Notes under the pieces: model-generated
Databases searched by the model: none
What the model saw: the letters and a program-made list of their open reading frames with translations, nothing else
What the model was told of the DNA's origin: nothing
Origin: Henckelia pumila
Taxonomy: Eukaryota; Streptophyta; Magnoliopsida; Lamiales; Gesneriaceae
DNA: 64,000 nt
Direction of reading: 5' to 3'
Assembly (NCBI RefSeq): GCF_033568475.1
Contig: NC_133122.1
Span: forward strand, 15,628,763-15,692,762
Translations under genes and position numbers: made by a program
In this document: piece after piece, positions 1 through 11,399 of the stretch
How positions within the stretch are numbered: the first letter of the stretch is position 1
How the letters are laid out: every line of letters begins with the position of its first letter

Positions 1-158
1 GTTTATAAGTAAAATGTTTTTGGAATTTTTTAACAAAATCTCGAACTTTTCATATTTATATTAATCTGAAATTTTAAATTAAGTCTCTACAAAGTGTATG
101 TATATAATAATGTCATTTATTTAAATATGAAAATCAATAGATTAAGGGTGAATTGGTG

Positions 159-708
159 TTCAGTCCCTAAACCAAAAATCAAATTAAGAATCAGTACCTT
201 GTCAGAAAAAAGTTGTTTGCACTATCTGGGCCCACATTATTTTTCTCGGATAAAATTGAGTGCAAAACACTGAAAATATGGTACAATTATATGATATTTG
301 AGCACTAATTACAAAAAATAAGATTTTGAGTATAAAATCTAAACATCTTTATTAATGTAAACTTGCAACATATGTTTGAGTACTCAAAAATCATATATTT
401 GTATCAGATCTAACATATTTGGTACTCAAATATCATATATGTGTATCATATTTTTAATGTTTTGTATTGATTTACATCCAAATAAGATAAATGTTTTATT
501 AATATCACTATTTTTTTAGTACTCGAAAATCATATATTAGTACTAGATTTGAAACAGTTGATACTCAAATATCATATATTTGTACCATATTTTTCATGTT
601 TTGTATCGAATTTTATCCGAAACAAAACATGTGGACCCAGAAAATTTAAACAAAGTTTTTTTCTAACCGGTGCTGATCACTAATTTTTGTTTATGTTTAG
701 GGACTGAA
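159..708. mobile_element. Foldback-like non-autonomous element (550 bp)
   Basis: The two ends are inverted copies: TTCAGTCCCTAAAC at 159-172 and its complement at 695-708. The similarity continues inward for about 150-200 bp on each side. Both arms carry a GTCAGAAAAAA/GTTAGAAAAAA block, a CTGGGCCCACAT/CTGGGTCCACAT block and CGGATAAAATT followed by GAAAATATGGTACAA. Most of the element could therefore fold into one imperfect hairpin. There is no coding capacity. I could not find a clean target-site duplication, so the superfamily is open; a long-terminal-inverted-repeat MITE or foldback element is the best description. Confidence 0.6.
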
Positions 709-1296
709 TTATAATTAACTTAGAGATTAATCATCTGCTCAACGACGTCGTTTAACCAATCGACACGTGTTTGCCGACAGCGACAGCTCATCAAACAATA
801 AATAAAAAGCAGTTGCAAATGGTCACACGTCTACCATCCCATTGGCCACCCTCATGACTTCTCACTTCCCCGTTTTCTTTGGGCTTGGGCCCACGTATGG
901 CCCAATGATTCATAATAGGTCCAAAAACGTGATTGGACTTATGGGCCCCATTCAGACCGGCGAATCTTATGTCTTTTTCCGGGCTGAAGGCGATGTAAGG
1001 TGGACGCGTGTACAGTTTCTAAGGCCCCGCGCAAAAAGCTAAAGGCCAATATGGAACTGAAACAGGCGTCTGATACCAACGCGCCGCCGTGGGTGGTAGC
1101 TTCCGCCCATATAGTTATAGTGCTCCGTGGCTTTCGGCTTTTGCCTTCCAACTTTTGGATGACCCTCTGCCTCCGCAATTAGTCGGGATTCAATTGGTCA
1201 AGGGGGACCAAAGAAATTTTTGTCATCAATTTATCTTGGGAATTTCTTTTTTTTTTTTTGTCATATATATTTATTTATGTGCGGATTTAATATATA
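709..1296. other. Intergenic DNA with a GGGCC-rich patch
   Basis: I recognise no gene here. Positions 850-960 are richer in G+C than the surroundings and hold several TGGGCC/GGCCCA (site II-like) motifs, which in plants often mark housekeeping promoters. The short reading frames across 842-1370 match no family I know. This could be the remains of a promoter or of a transposon end. Confidence 0.35.
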
Positions 1297-1430
1297 CTCC
1301 GTCCATCTCAATTATAAAGATCAAGTTTTTTTTTGTTTATTTCAAATGTATAAGATTACATAATATTTAGTAATATTTTTTTAATTATTTTACCAATATA
1401 CCCCTATTGGCTATTACTACATCTTGAAAA
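1297..1430. mobile_element. Decayed Stowaway-like MITE fragment
   Basis: It starts with CTCCGTCCATCTCAATTATA after a TA dinucleotide, the usual opening of Stowaway (Tc1/mariner) MITEs. An internal stretch near 1360-1420 (TTTAGTAATATTT, then ATACCCCTATT) matches, in inverse orientation, the interior of the intact element at 5649-5906. The second terminal repeat is not visible, so the copy looks truncated. Confidence 0.45.
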
Positions 1431-1764
1431 CTATGCGACCTTTTTTTTAATACATTAAATAGAAATAAAATAAAATATATATACATAAATTGTTTTTCCA
1501 ACTATTTTCCTTAATCTAATACCGATATGTCACCAATATGTCGTTAATTTTGTGTAGTGTCAGATCAATATTATGAATTTAAAAAACAAAAACTAAAATA
1601 GTCAAATTTCATAAAATACAAAACTAAGATTGAAATTTGATGACATAAAAAATCAAAATCGAAAAAGAAACAAATGTATATGACAATACATACCAATTTT
1701 CCATTTTTTAAAATAAAATTTTAATCTTGTACATGGTAATTTTGAATAATTTCATTTTAACAAT

Positions 1765-2099
1765 TAAGTTTCGTTTGGACGTGTACTTTAAAAACGTTTT
1801 TAGTGTTTTATAAAACTTAAAATATGTGTTTGGACAAGATTTTGATGAAATATTTTTTAAAAAATGTTCTCCAAGTATAGTTTTCAAAAAACAATCGAGA
1901 TGTGTTTTTAGATATTTTAAAATGGAATTGTGAAAAAAAACGATGAACAACATTATTTTTGAAATGTTAAACATTTTTATAGAATATTTGTCCAAACACA
2001 TATTTATTATTAAAATAAATCTTAAAATATTTTATATTTTTTAAAAAAATAATAATTTTATAAAAATATTTTATAAATATTTGTCCAAATAAAACCTTA
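1765..2099. mobile_element. Short inverted-repeat element, hAT-like MITE
   Basis: The left end TAAGTTTCGTTTGGAC is matched in inverse orientation by GTCCAAATAAAACCTTA on the right. Further GTTTGGACAA/TTGTCCAAACA copies lie inside. TAAG(G)..TTCGTTTGGAC ends are common on plant hAT-type MITEs. I did not find a clear 8-bp target duplication, so the superfamily is tentative. Confidence 0.45.
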
Positions 2100-4007
2100 G
2101 TATCTGTCTTATAAGTGATGACGATATATGACCTATTCAGTCTTTAGTAGTTGAAAGTTCCCCCGCAAAAAAAAAATGTCTGGTTTTATTTCTTTTTATT
2201 TTATAAATAAAACGCCTACACTAGGCTATGAGGCCTTTGACAACTACCTAACGACTAGATTTCGACCGAGTTTTCTACTAATGAGCTCCTTATCCAACAG
2301 CTATCATGTTCGACTGAATCGAACTTTGTAGTCACAAAAAGAAAAAAAAAAAAAAAAAAAAGGACTTTTGAATATATGCTAATTATCACCAAAGGTGAAA
2401 ACATTGTCACAAGAGTTAGAGAACATCTATGAGGTCCCCAAATGAGCCGCGTCGTGTTGCCTGTTTTGTGATAATGTATTGTAATGGTCACAGAGAGGCA
2501 CTTTTCACCGCAAGACACAAGTCATCTCGAAAGCCCTTTTATGTCATTAATTAAAAAAAATTCATCGATAAAAGATAAAACATTGAAGAATAGTCATAAT
2601 ATTAATTATTTGTGGCGAAAGCACATTTTCTTTGGCGTAGAATCATTCACAAAGAAAAAATCCTTGGTTTTGTTTAAAAAAAAATAGTCATGATGGCACT
2701 GTGACAATCATCAACTATCAAGTTCATCACCAAAATTTTAGAATAAATTATCAAAAAGAACAGCTCTTTGATGAATCAAACTCGACAAATACCATCCGTA
2801 TATTTTCGTCAACTAAAATGTTTCACAACACCAACAAAAGTATATAACAAATAATCGATCAAATTATTTAAAGTTTGCAAGTAAATGCCATTTATTGGTT
2901 AACTTTTGGTTTTAACTGTGTGATGGATTAAACACCCACCTTCACGTCCGAGGTTAGGTAATAGGATAAAAAGATGTGAAACCAAACATATATAGCTAGG
3001 ATATAATCAAATCTAATCCCCTATCAACCATTAATTAATTACTACCTTGGCAGGCATTAAAATGTCAATTACTCAATAATTGAACCACCTGATTGGTCAA
3101 CACTGACTTAATTAACTTAGGTTGTATTCGGATAAAACGATTTATAATCCATATGTTTCGATTATAGTTTTATTGTATTAACAATAAAATAATAGATTAA
3201 ATCTTAAATACATACCTTATGAACGTTGTATAAAGTAGAATGAATTTTAAAAACACAAATATTCGGTGAACTTGAAATCTATCTATGAAATACTATTTAA
3301 ACATGGATTTGAAACGATTTTGGTCTTATTTTTTTAAGCAACAAAAATACATTTGAAATTCATTGTTTTTTAGAGCAACTTATTTTATTTTGTAAATAGT
3401 ATCCTACTTAGATAGTGTCTGTGATTGCTTCTAGAAAATATTTTGAGTTTTTTTTTAACAAAATTTAAAATTTTTGTGAATAAAAAACTTTAAAGTATTT
3501 CATATAAGCAATCTCATCCCAAACACTACCATAAAACGATAAAAGTAAATGTTGTTTTATGTAATTCAGGCGGCTCAATTGTTAGCTAAGCCACACTTCA
3601 TTTAATTTAGTCTAAAGTCTGCCCAAGTTAGTTTTTGGTCTTACTTAATATTAACATTACGATCAGACATTCGTAGGGAAGCACCAAACAATTTGTTTCT
3701 TGTCACTATTCCAAATTTGACATTGGACTTTTTAAATACCTATCCTATTATTCCTATCAACTATAGTCTATAGTATATAATAATTAGTATAGCACCAAGC
3801 AATTTGTTTACTAGTAATTCGATGTCATTAATTTATCTATTTATTATTAATAAATTTTTTTTAGTATCAAGGCGAAAGGTATTTACGACTATGAGTCTCA
3901 AACTCAAGATATTTATTTACTGAATAAATTATTATGATTTTTACAAAAACTTTCATAAACTGAGCACGTCTATTTTTCATATATATACATATATATATAT
4001 ATATATA
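2100..4007. other. AT-rich intergenic DNA, no gene seen
   Basis: No reading frame with family-like sequence is present. The stretch is dominated by A/T runs and ends in a (TA)n tract at about 3979-4007 that borders the hairpin element beginning at 4008. Confidence 0.6.
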
Positions 4008-4151
4008 GAGTTCTTTTATGGTGCCCAACACTATATGTCCACTTCATGCCCATCATATGCAATAGATGAGTTGACCGGTACAATAGATAAGTTGACTTGT
4101 ACATGGTGGGCATGAAATGAGCATATAGTGTTGGGCATCATAAAATAACTC
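4008..4151. mobile_element. (TA)n-embedded hairpin element, copy H1
   Basis: This is a 144-bp near-palindrome. The left arm reads GAGTTCTTTTATGGTGCCCA and the right arm ends TGGGCATCATAAAATAACTC. The arms hold CACTTCATGCCCA and TGGGCATGAAATGAG, with an asymmetric centre around GAGTTGACCGGTACAATAGA. It is bordered on both sides by pure (TA)n tracts (3979-4007 and from 4152). It is clearly homologous to H2 (18040-18183), and its inverted-repeat plan is shared by H4 (20108-20250). It has no coding capacity. The plan resembles the rice Micron elements, which are described as inserting into (TA)n microsatellites. Confidence 0.75.
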
Positions 4152-4466
4152 TATATATATATATATATATATATATTAATTAGTAATCAAACACACACAA
4201 TGCATGTATAATGTCGTTTTATAAAAATAGATAATGAATAAATTAAAGCTTCTAGCAATAGCAAAATTATAAAAAAAAAATTAGGATCAAATTAAAAAAA
4301 CATAGATTATATGAAATGGGAGCTGCAGAATGTTGTCGATGGTGGAAAGCTACCGCCGTAATTGGATTGAAATGTGAAAGGAGGTGGTCTCTTTGACCTT
4401 TTTGCCCATAAACAATTGGGAATAAGAGTTATTTCTTCAGGTTATTTATGAAATTCGAAATTTATG

Positions 4467-4518
4467 AACATACATACATACATACATACATACATACATA
4501 CATACATACATACATACA
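4467..4518. repeat. (CATA)n microsatellite
   Basis: About 13 tandem copies of the tetranucleotide CATA/TACA in otherwise unique AT-rich sequence. It should be polymorphic between individuals. Confidence 0.9.
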
Positions 4519-4735
4519 ATTAAAGTCAATTTATTTATTTGTATGCGTGACTTTGTTTCTTATTGAAAGGGAAAGTAGAATTTGAGAAAAGGGTGACAGG
4601 AACAAGGAATTATTGATCCAACCTAAGGAAATGAGTATGATAGAATACTGGAATTGTCTGTATTCTGTATTAGTTTTTAAAAGAGTCTATTGTGATTATG
4701 ATCTCACAAATTTTTATTAATGACACGGGTTAACC

Positions 4736-5463
4736 AATGGTGGAGTCAGGATCCAAAATCCATCCGGGCTAGAATTTTTAGCGAGTAACAAAAAAAAATG
4801 CATAAGAATTAAAACGATGAATAAGATACTTGGTCATTGTAATGTTATAAAACTTTTCATTAATAAGATCTTCAATAATTTTTATAATGAAATCGTACGT
4901 AAGATTTTAAAACATTTGACTGATATCACAATCCAAATAAATTTGTTTTCAATATGACATCATATCAGCAACATATAATCAGCGCAATGCATAATCTAAT
5001 ATAAATTAAATAAAAACCTGAACGAAACAAACAATTAAACTTTTTTATTAAATCAAAAATTGCAATTCTAAAAAAAATCATTTCACTACAATGCAGTTAT
5101 TTTTAAAATAAGCAATATCACAAAACAGAAAAATTAAAAAATGGCAAGAAGAAATCTATCTTATAGAAATGAAAATATTATTAAAGACGGAGTTGATAGA
5201 GATGAAATTAAATTGAATCAAATCTATCAAGAAGACAAGGACGGAAAAACTCAATTTTGGGACATATGAGCTACTTAATTTTTTTAATTGGGCTACATTT
5301 GGGGTATTTTTTATTTTTTTTTAATTTGACTACCCGGGATAATATAGCATTGATCCAAAAATAACAAACAAAATTATTTATATATATATATATATATTAA
5401 AAAAATATTAAATGGGCCACCCGGGCTAAAGCCCGGGTCGCAATTAACGTGCCTCCACCCTTG
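4736..5463. mobile_element. Non-autonomous DNA transposon, Mutator-like
   Basis: The 728-bp segment is flanked by the perfect 9-bp direct repeat GGGTTAACC (4727-4735 and 5464-5472), the target duplication length of Mutator-like elements. The left end AATGGTGGAGTCA matches the complement of the right end (AAGGGTGGAGGCA) at 11 of 13 positions. A CCGGGCT motif follows the left end, and a palindrome CCCGGGCTAAAGCCCGGG lies near the right end. There is no transposase reading frame. The terminal repeats are short for a Mutator-like element, so hAT ancestry remains possible. Confidence 0.55.
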
Positions 5464-5496
5464 GGGTTAACCTTGTCCATATTTACAAATGTAATT

Positions 5497-5585
5497 TTTG
5501 GAATAAAAACATATTTTTCATAGATAAATCAAATAAAATATATATATCACAAAATTGATTCGTGAGACCTTCAGATTTTGTGCTT
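5497..5585. repeat. Partial copy of a dispersed GTGAGAC repeat
   Basis: The block with ATATTTTTCATAGATAAATC, then CACAAAATTGATTCGTGAGA, matches the layout of similar segments near 22370, 27432, 28095 and 33945. Only one end is present here. Confidence 0.45.
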
Positions 5586-5648
5586 TTAAAAAAGACTTTT
5601 ATTTAACCGTGTTAATTTAAAATGATATCGATTTAGAAATACGTATTA

Positions 5649-5906
5649 CTCCCTCCGTCCCATATATATTGTCCTCTTTTTTTTCACACAGATTAAGAAA
5701 AATTTATTGGAAAAGTAATTTTTTATAGACTTTCTATTTTATTTCTATTTAATATATTAAAAAATGATTGCATAATTTTTAAGGTGTAGTTAATAGGGGT
5801 ATACTAGTAAAGAAGTGTACAAAAATATTACTAAATATGGTATATGACTATATATTTGAGACAAACAAAAAAGAAAGCATGAACAATATAATTGGGACGG
5901 AGGAAG
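5649..5906. mobile_element. Stowaway-like MITE (258 bp)
   Basis: The terminal inverted repeats are CTCCCTCCGTCCC on the left and GGGACGGAGGAAG on the right, flanked by TA on both sides (5647-5648 and 5907-5908). The TA target duplication and the CTCCCTCCGTCCC terminus are diagnostic of Stowaway (Tc1/mariner) MITEs. It has no coding capacity. Confidence 0.85.
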
Positions 5907-7841
5907 TACAAAATATGAGATGAAGTTTCTAATTTTACCCCTTCTAGATGGATACCACTATGAATTAATAGGAGTAATCAAATCTTTGATTACAATTCTA
6001 TATATATATATATTTGTGTGTGTGTGTATATACACTAACATACTAGTATTTAAAACAATTAGTCAATGCTATAACGTACAAGTTCTTGAGATCATAAGAG
6101 AGTGGCACAAATTTGGTTACAATTAACATGTGAAGTGTGCCACTTCTACTGTAGGAGTAAAAAATAATTTGATATATAAAATATTAATAAATTGATACAT
6201 GAATTATTGTAAATGAATCAATTTATACATAATTTAACAAAAAAAATCGATTTAACTCTCAATCTAAATTGCTTTTAAATCCAGTTACCTTTATTAAATT
6301 CAATTACATAAATATTTTTATTTTCAAAATTATTTTATTGATTATTTTTAAAAAAAATATTATATTAATTTAATAATTATATTAGGATAAATAAATATTA
6401 ACATATTCTTTATATTACCAATATTAATCAATAAAAATATGTATCAACTGATAATTTTAATCTCAAGTATAATATATATTTAAAATATTTATAAATATAT
6501 TGTTAAAAATTTAAGATCTAAGTTTTGGTGTTTGACAAACTTAGACATCAACTGAGCAGATCAGAAGAGAAACAGAACAGATAAGTTATCGAGCTGATCA
6601 ATGGAGGTAACAAAGAAGCCAGATCAAGTTCACGATGTCTTGAGATCAGATCAATTATGTGATCATAATTGATCTGCACATAGTACAGATCAAAGCCACA
6701 TTCAGACCGAATGATTCTCAGAAACAGAACAGAGCAAGAACTTATGGAAGAGCCTAGAATGTCAGAGAGCTTTTGTGCTAAAAGACAAAAGATATTAAAA
6801 GAACATTTGAACGTTGCCAACAAAGAACCAGAAAGTCAAGATGTAGTGACCCTTACCTGGATTACCTACTAAACAAAACTTAGGCATGCAATTAACTTAA
6901 TTAAACAAATATCAGAATAAACTTGCGGAAACCATAAACAAATACAATCCCAAGGAAAGGAATCTGTAATTTATCCAAATATTATACAACCAAATCGAAT
7001 AGCTGTATCATCCCAAAACAACAGAAATAAAACCTAGACGAAGCTCCAGCTGGCCAACCACTGCCTAGCCCCTCTTGGATCCACCCGCCTCGTCCAATCG
7101 CAAACCTGCCCCATGGAATAGGGTATCCAGAACACAGAGTACGAGACGTGAGTATAAAACGCTCAGTACGAGAGTATGAGTATACATGCATGCAAAGTGA
7201 ACTCCCTATAAACTCGAGGTCAAGGATCAGATAACAGAGACAGACCGGGCCCTGGTATGTAGCACGCTGTGCCGTCGCTTCAGGAGGTAGCTCCCATACC
7301 ATAATATCAGTGGATATGCCGGACCCAAATCGATGGAAGTCCAACCACTGACAGGATAGGGAAAAACCCTACTAACAGACATCTCGAAGGAGATAGCTCA
7401 GTATGCAAATGAATGCAGCATAAATCAATGACATATAAACCATGCAGTCACATAATACATGCATACTCAGTCAGTATATCTCGAACAGTACTTCTGTACC
7501 TCAAATACTAGGCAAGTGCTATCAGCCCTAGGTCCACGCCTATAATCTGCGCTACACTGCCAAATGATACTGCTATCATTATAGCGCTCTAAAAGCCTTA
7601 ACTAAGCTAAAGCATACTCCTAAATATTTTTAGGAAGCAAAAGCTATACCTTCGTCCGTCGTTAGCCCTTTGCTATCGATTGCCTCAAAACTAGGCCACA
7701 GCTCCGCTACGACCCCTAGATCGCTATGCCACTTCCGGATTCCCGATGGGACGCCTAAAATTTCCTAGATCTGAGTTAGAAGGCTAAGGAATCGAGAGAG
7801 AAGAGATGATTGGTGCGTCTAAATCTGAATCTCGGCCCTCC

Positions 7842-7849
7842 TATTTATA
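7842..7849 (-). promoter_or_regulatory. LTR TATA box
   Basis: TATTTATA on the plus strand reads TATAAATA on the element's strand. It lies about 380 bp inside the LTR from its U3 end, a normal position for an LTR promoter. The equivalent in the 5' LTR is at 13848-13855. Confidence 0.65.
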
Positions 7850-7855
7850 GACGGA

Positions 7856-8078
7856 GTTCGGATCTTCCGAACTGGACTTCGGAGCGTCCGAACACGATCG
7901 GACCGTCCGATCTCGACTTCGGGTCGTCCGAACCCAATAATACGTCATTGCTTACGTTAGCACAATGACGTCATCCATGACGACTGTCGGCAGCATGTTC
8001 GGAGCGTCCGAACCACTCTTCGGATCGTCCGAACCCTGACTTCGGACCGTCCGAACCTGGACTTCGGAGCCTCCGAAC
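7856..8078. repeat. Eight-copy TTCGGA-N3-TCCGAA palindrome array in U3
   Basis: Eight units of the form TTCGGA-NCG-TCCGAA, some with one changed base, lie in two clusters (7856-7932 and 7996-8078). They are separated by a spacer containing TACGTCA/TGACGTCA-like motifs. Each unit is an interrupted palindrome with 6-bp arms and two or three CpG sites. The array starts a few bases upstream of the LTR TATA box and recurs in the other LTR (about 13861-14084). Its position suggests an enhancer-like set of transcription-factor sites. Confidence 0.8.
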
Positions 8079-8230
8079 TCGATTACCCTCAAACCATTTT
8101 CAAGTGTTCTGAATCCAATTCCGGACTCCGTTAACCCATTAAGAGTTCCCTTAATTATGTTTACTCTTAACTAGTAGGATTAATGAATTGATTAACACTT
8201 AATCACTGATTTCGGGTACGGGCTACTACA

Positions 8231-8246
8231 TTCTCCCCCACTTAAG
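8231..8246 (-). promoter_or_regulatory. Polypurine tract of the gypsy element
   Basis: On the element's strand the sequence CTTAAGTGGGGGAGAA directly precedes the 3' LTR. This is the expected primer site for plus-strand DNA synthesis. Confidence 0.85.
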
Positions 8247-8363
8247 ATGTTTCGTCCTCGAAAACAGATCTTAAGTACTGAATGTAAAACAGGAATCAGA
8301 GACATTCTTTATTTCAGTCAAACGCTTACAGAGTTTACAACTGAATACAAATCGAAAATAAAA

Positions 8364-9416
8364 TCAAAACAACTCAGGATGGTCTTCACGCATCCTGTCC
8401 TCAAGCTCCCAAGTAGCTTCCTCAGTGCCTCGGCGTTGCCACTGAACTAAAACCAGAGGAATGACTTTGTTCCGCAAAACCTTATCCTTATAATCCAGGA
8501 TACGAATAGGTTTCTCAACATAAGTCAAATCCTTGCTCACCTGAACCTCAGACCGCAGCAGAATATGAGATTCATCCGCCGCATATCGTTGCAACAGAGA
8601 TACGTGGAACACGTCGTGAATACTGGAAAGATGCGATGGCAAAGCTAGTCGATAAGCCAAATTGCCAATGCTCTCCAAGATCTCAAACGGACCGATAAAT
8701 CTGGGAGACAACATGCCCTTAAGGCCAAATCTGAGAATTTTGCGAAAAGGTGACACTCTCAAAAACACTTTATCCCCGACATCGAACTGCAAAGGCCTAC
8801 GCTTAGTGTTAGCATAGCTGGCCTGACGATCCTGTGCAGTCTTAATCCGTTTTTTGATCTGATCAACAATGTCTATCGCCTGCTGGATAAACTCCGGTCC
8901 CTCAGCCTGTCTCTCCCCCACTTCTTCCCAGAAGAGTGGAGTACGGCAACGTCGCCCATACAACGCCTCAAAAGGTGCCATCCCAATACTAGTATGATAG
9001 CTGTTGTTGTACGCGAACTCGATCAATGGCAAATGATCCTGCCAGGCTGAACCAAAATCCATGACGCATGCTCTAAGCATATCCTCCAAAGTACGGATAG
9101 TGCGCTCTGACTGACCATCAGTCTCCGGATGATAGGCAGTACTCAAACTGAGAGTAGTACCCATCGCACGCTGAACACTCTCCCAGAATCTAGAAGTAAA
9201 CCTGGGGTCTCGATCGCTGACAATGCTCACAGGCACTCCATGAAGTCGAACGATCTTCTGAATATACAATCGAGCCATACGATCCACATTGTACTCTCGG
9301 CTATAGGCAAAAAAATGCGCTAACTTGGTGAGTCGGTCCACCACAACCCAGATAGCATCACAGTTTTTCGGGGATACCGGAAAATGGGTCACAAAGTCCA
9401 TTGTGATAAACTCCCA
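8364..9416 (-). pseudogene. Integrase core and C-terminal part (degenerate pol)
   Basis: The segment reads as the integrase catalytic core: a first aspartate in VVVDRLTKLAHF, a second in VSDRDPRF and the glutamate in DGQSERTIRTLE, so the D,D-E triad is present. A GPFEI..YRLALP block and an HDVFHVSLL block follow, typical of gypsy integrase C-termini. The tail VQWQRRGTEEATWELED is a short chromodomain-like motif. It is separated from the upstream part of pol by a TGA at 9417-9419, where related elements have tryptophan. The natural polyprotein stop is at 8364-8366. No independent start codon is expected; it was part of one polyprotein. Confidence 0.9.
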
Positions 9417-9419
9417 TTT

Positions 9420-10178
9420 TCATTCAGGAATAGGTAGACTGTGAAGCAATCCACCAGGTCGTCGGTGCTCTGCCTTGACCTGTTGACACACCAAACATCT
9501 CGAAACAAACTGATAAACACTGCGTTTCATTCCCTTCCACCAGAAACGAGTACGTAGACCCTTGTACATCTTGTTGCTCCCAGGATGAATACTCAACTTA
9601 GTGCGATGCGCTTGAGACAAGATCTCCTCTCGCAACTCTTCATCCTGCGGAATCACAAGCCTACCAGACAAACACAGAAAGCCATCTGACTGATAATGAA
9701 ATCTAGACGAGCTACCCTCGTTAGCTAGACGAGCTAAACGCTGGGTCTTCGAATCAGACATTTGAGCATCTCGGATCTGCGAATACAAAGCTGGCTCAGA
9801 TAATATCGCAATCATCTGGATACTCTGCATACCTTTCTTATGCTTGAAAGTATATCCTGAAGTACAACAGTCACTGATCGCACTAGACATCGAACAAGTC
9901 TGAAGTGCGGATAATCGCACCTTGTGACTCAAAGAATCAGCGGTGAGATTAGCAGCTCCCGGATGGTACTTAATCTCGCAATCATAGTCCTTAAGCAAGT
10001 CCATCCAACGTCTCTGCCTCATGTTCAACTCCGTCTGAGTGAACAAATACTTGAGACTCTTGTGGTCGGTAAAGATCTCAAATTTCTCGCCATACAGATA
10101 ATGACGCCAGATCTTCAAAGCGAACACAATGGATGCTAACTCCAAATCATGGACTGGGTAGTTGTCCTCGTGAAGCTT
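9420..10178 (-). pseudogene. RNase H and integrase zinc-binding part (degenerate pol)
   Basis: This continues the same frame. RNase H motifs include the glutamate in [14 protein letters not shown] and the aspartate in [11 protein letters not shown]; the first catalytic aspartate ([11 protein letters not shown]) lies upstream of the preceding stop. An H2C2 zinc-binding module follows ([10 protein letters not shown] then [11 protein letters not shown]). It is cut off upstream by a TAG at 10179-10181 and downstream by a TGA at 9417-9419. Confidence 0.88.
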
Positions 10179-10181
10179 CAG

Positions 10182-11396
10182 CTATCTAGAAGCGTATGCG
10201 ATCACATGCCCATTCTGAGTAAGGACACAACCTAACCCCTGAAGAGAATCATCCGTGTATACCACATACCCTCCAGATCCTGACGGTAATGGCAACACCG
10301 GCGCTGAAGTCAACCGCCGTTGAAGCTCACAGAAGTTCTCCTCACACTCGGAGGACCACTCGAAATCCACACCCTTGCGGGTAAGCTGCGTCAAAGGTCG
10401 AGCTAGCTGAGAAAAGTTCAGAATGAAGCGACGATAATAACCTACTAGACCCAGAAAACTACGGATCTCAGCAACCGTCGTCGGACGTGACCAATTAAGC
10501 ATCGCCTCAATCTTGCTTGGATCAACAGAAATCCCCTCCCTGGATATGATATGGCCAAGAAAGACCACTCGATCCATCCAGAACTCACACTTGCTCAGCT
10601 TGGCGTACAACTGCTCATCTCGAAGAGTCTGCAGTACCAACCGCAAGTGAGAAACATGCTCTTCCGTATTACGCGAATACACCAAGATGTCGTCAATAAA
10701 GACCACGATAAACTTGTCCAAATACTCCCTGAAGACACGGCCCATCAGATCCATGAACATAGCCGACGCATTATTCAAACCAAATGGCATCACTAGAAAC
10801 TCGTAATGCCCATAGCGAGTACGGAATGCAGTCTTGGCTACGTCCTGATCACGGACTCTCAACTGATGATACCCAGATCTCAAGTCAATCTTAGAGTAAA
10901 CTGACGTGCCCTGCAGCTGATCAAACAAGTCATCAATACGAGACAAAGGATACTTGTTCTTCACAGTGACTCGATTCAGCTGACGATAGTCAATGCACAA
11001 CCGCATAGACCCATCCTTCTTCTTTACAAAAAGAACAGGAGCTCCCCAAGGAGATACACTAGGACGAATGTACCCCTTGTCCAAAAGATCCTGTAGCTGA
11101 TTCTTCAACTCACGCATCTCTGACGGAGCCAGACGATACGGTGCTCGAGAAATAGGCAAAGTACCCGACATCAACTCTATGCCAAACTCGACTTTCCTAA
11201 CAGGAGGAAAACCCGGAATCTCATCAGGAAATACATCTGGGAATTCATCCAAAATCGGAATACTTTCTATCCCAATGCTCTTAGCGGACAAATCAACTGC
11301 ATAGATAAGGTAGCCTTCCCCGCCAGACTCTAGAGCTCGACAGGCTCTCAAAGCTGATACCAAAGGCATCGGGGGTCGCGCTCCCTCTCCATAGAA
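10182..11396 (-). pseudogene. Reverse transcriptase part (degenerate pol)
   Basis: Fingers and palm motifs are clear: [30 protein letters not shown] and the catalytic box [11 protein letters not shown], then [10 protein letters not shown] and [14 protein letters not shown]. It ends in the start of RNase H ([16 protein letters not shown]). The usual LTNAPAAFMDLM-type motif reads [12 protein letters not shown], which suggests amino-acid drift as well as nonsense changes. It is bounded by TGA at 11397-11399 upstream and TAG at 10179-10181 downstream. Confidence 0.92.
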
Positions 11397-11399
11397 AAA

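Larger units (their letters stand above)
6842..8230 (-). repeat. 3' LTR of the gypsy element
   Basis: On the element's own strand this LTR starts TGTAGTAGCC at 8230 and ends CACTACA at 6842. It carries a TATAAATA box on the minus strand (plus coordinates 7842-7849). An array of eight short palindromes lies immediately upstream of that box in the U3 region (about 7856-8078). It is 1389 bp, one base longer than its partner. Confidence 0.92.

Noticed and set aside
6982-7344. 120-aa ORF and its partner at 12988-13197
   Set aside because: Both lie inside the LTRs, are copies of each other and lack any domain; they are chance frames in repeated DNA.
7856-8078. CRISPR-like or satellite array
   Set aside because: The units are short palindromes in an LTR U3 region, unequally spaced, in a plant genome.
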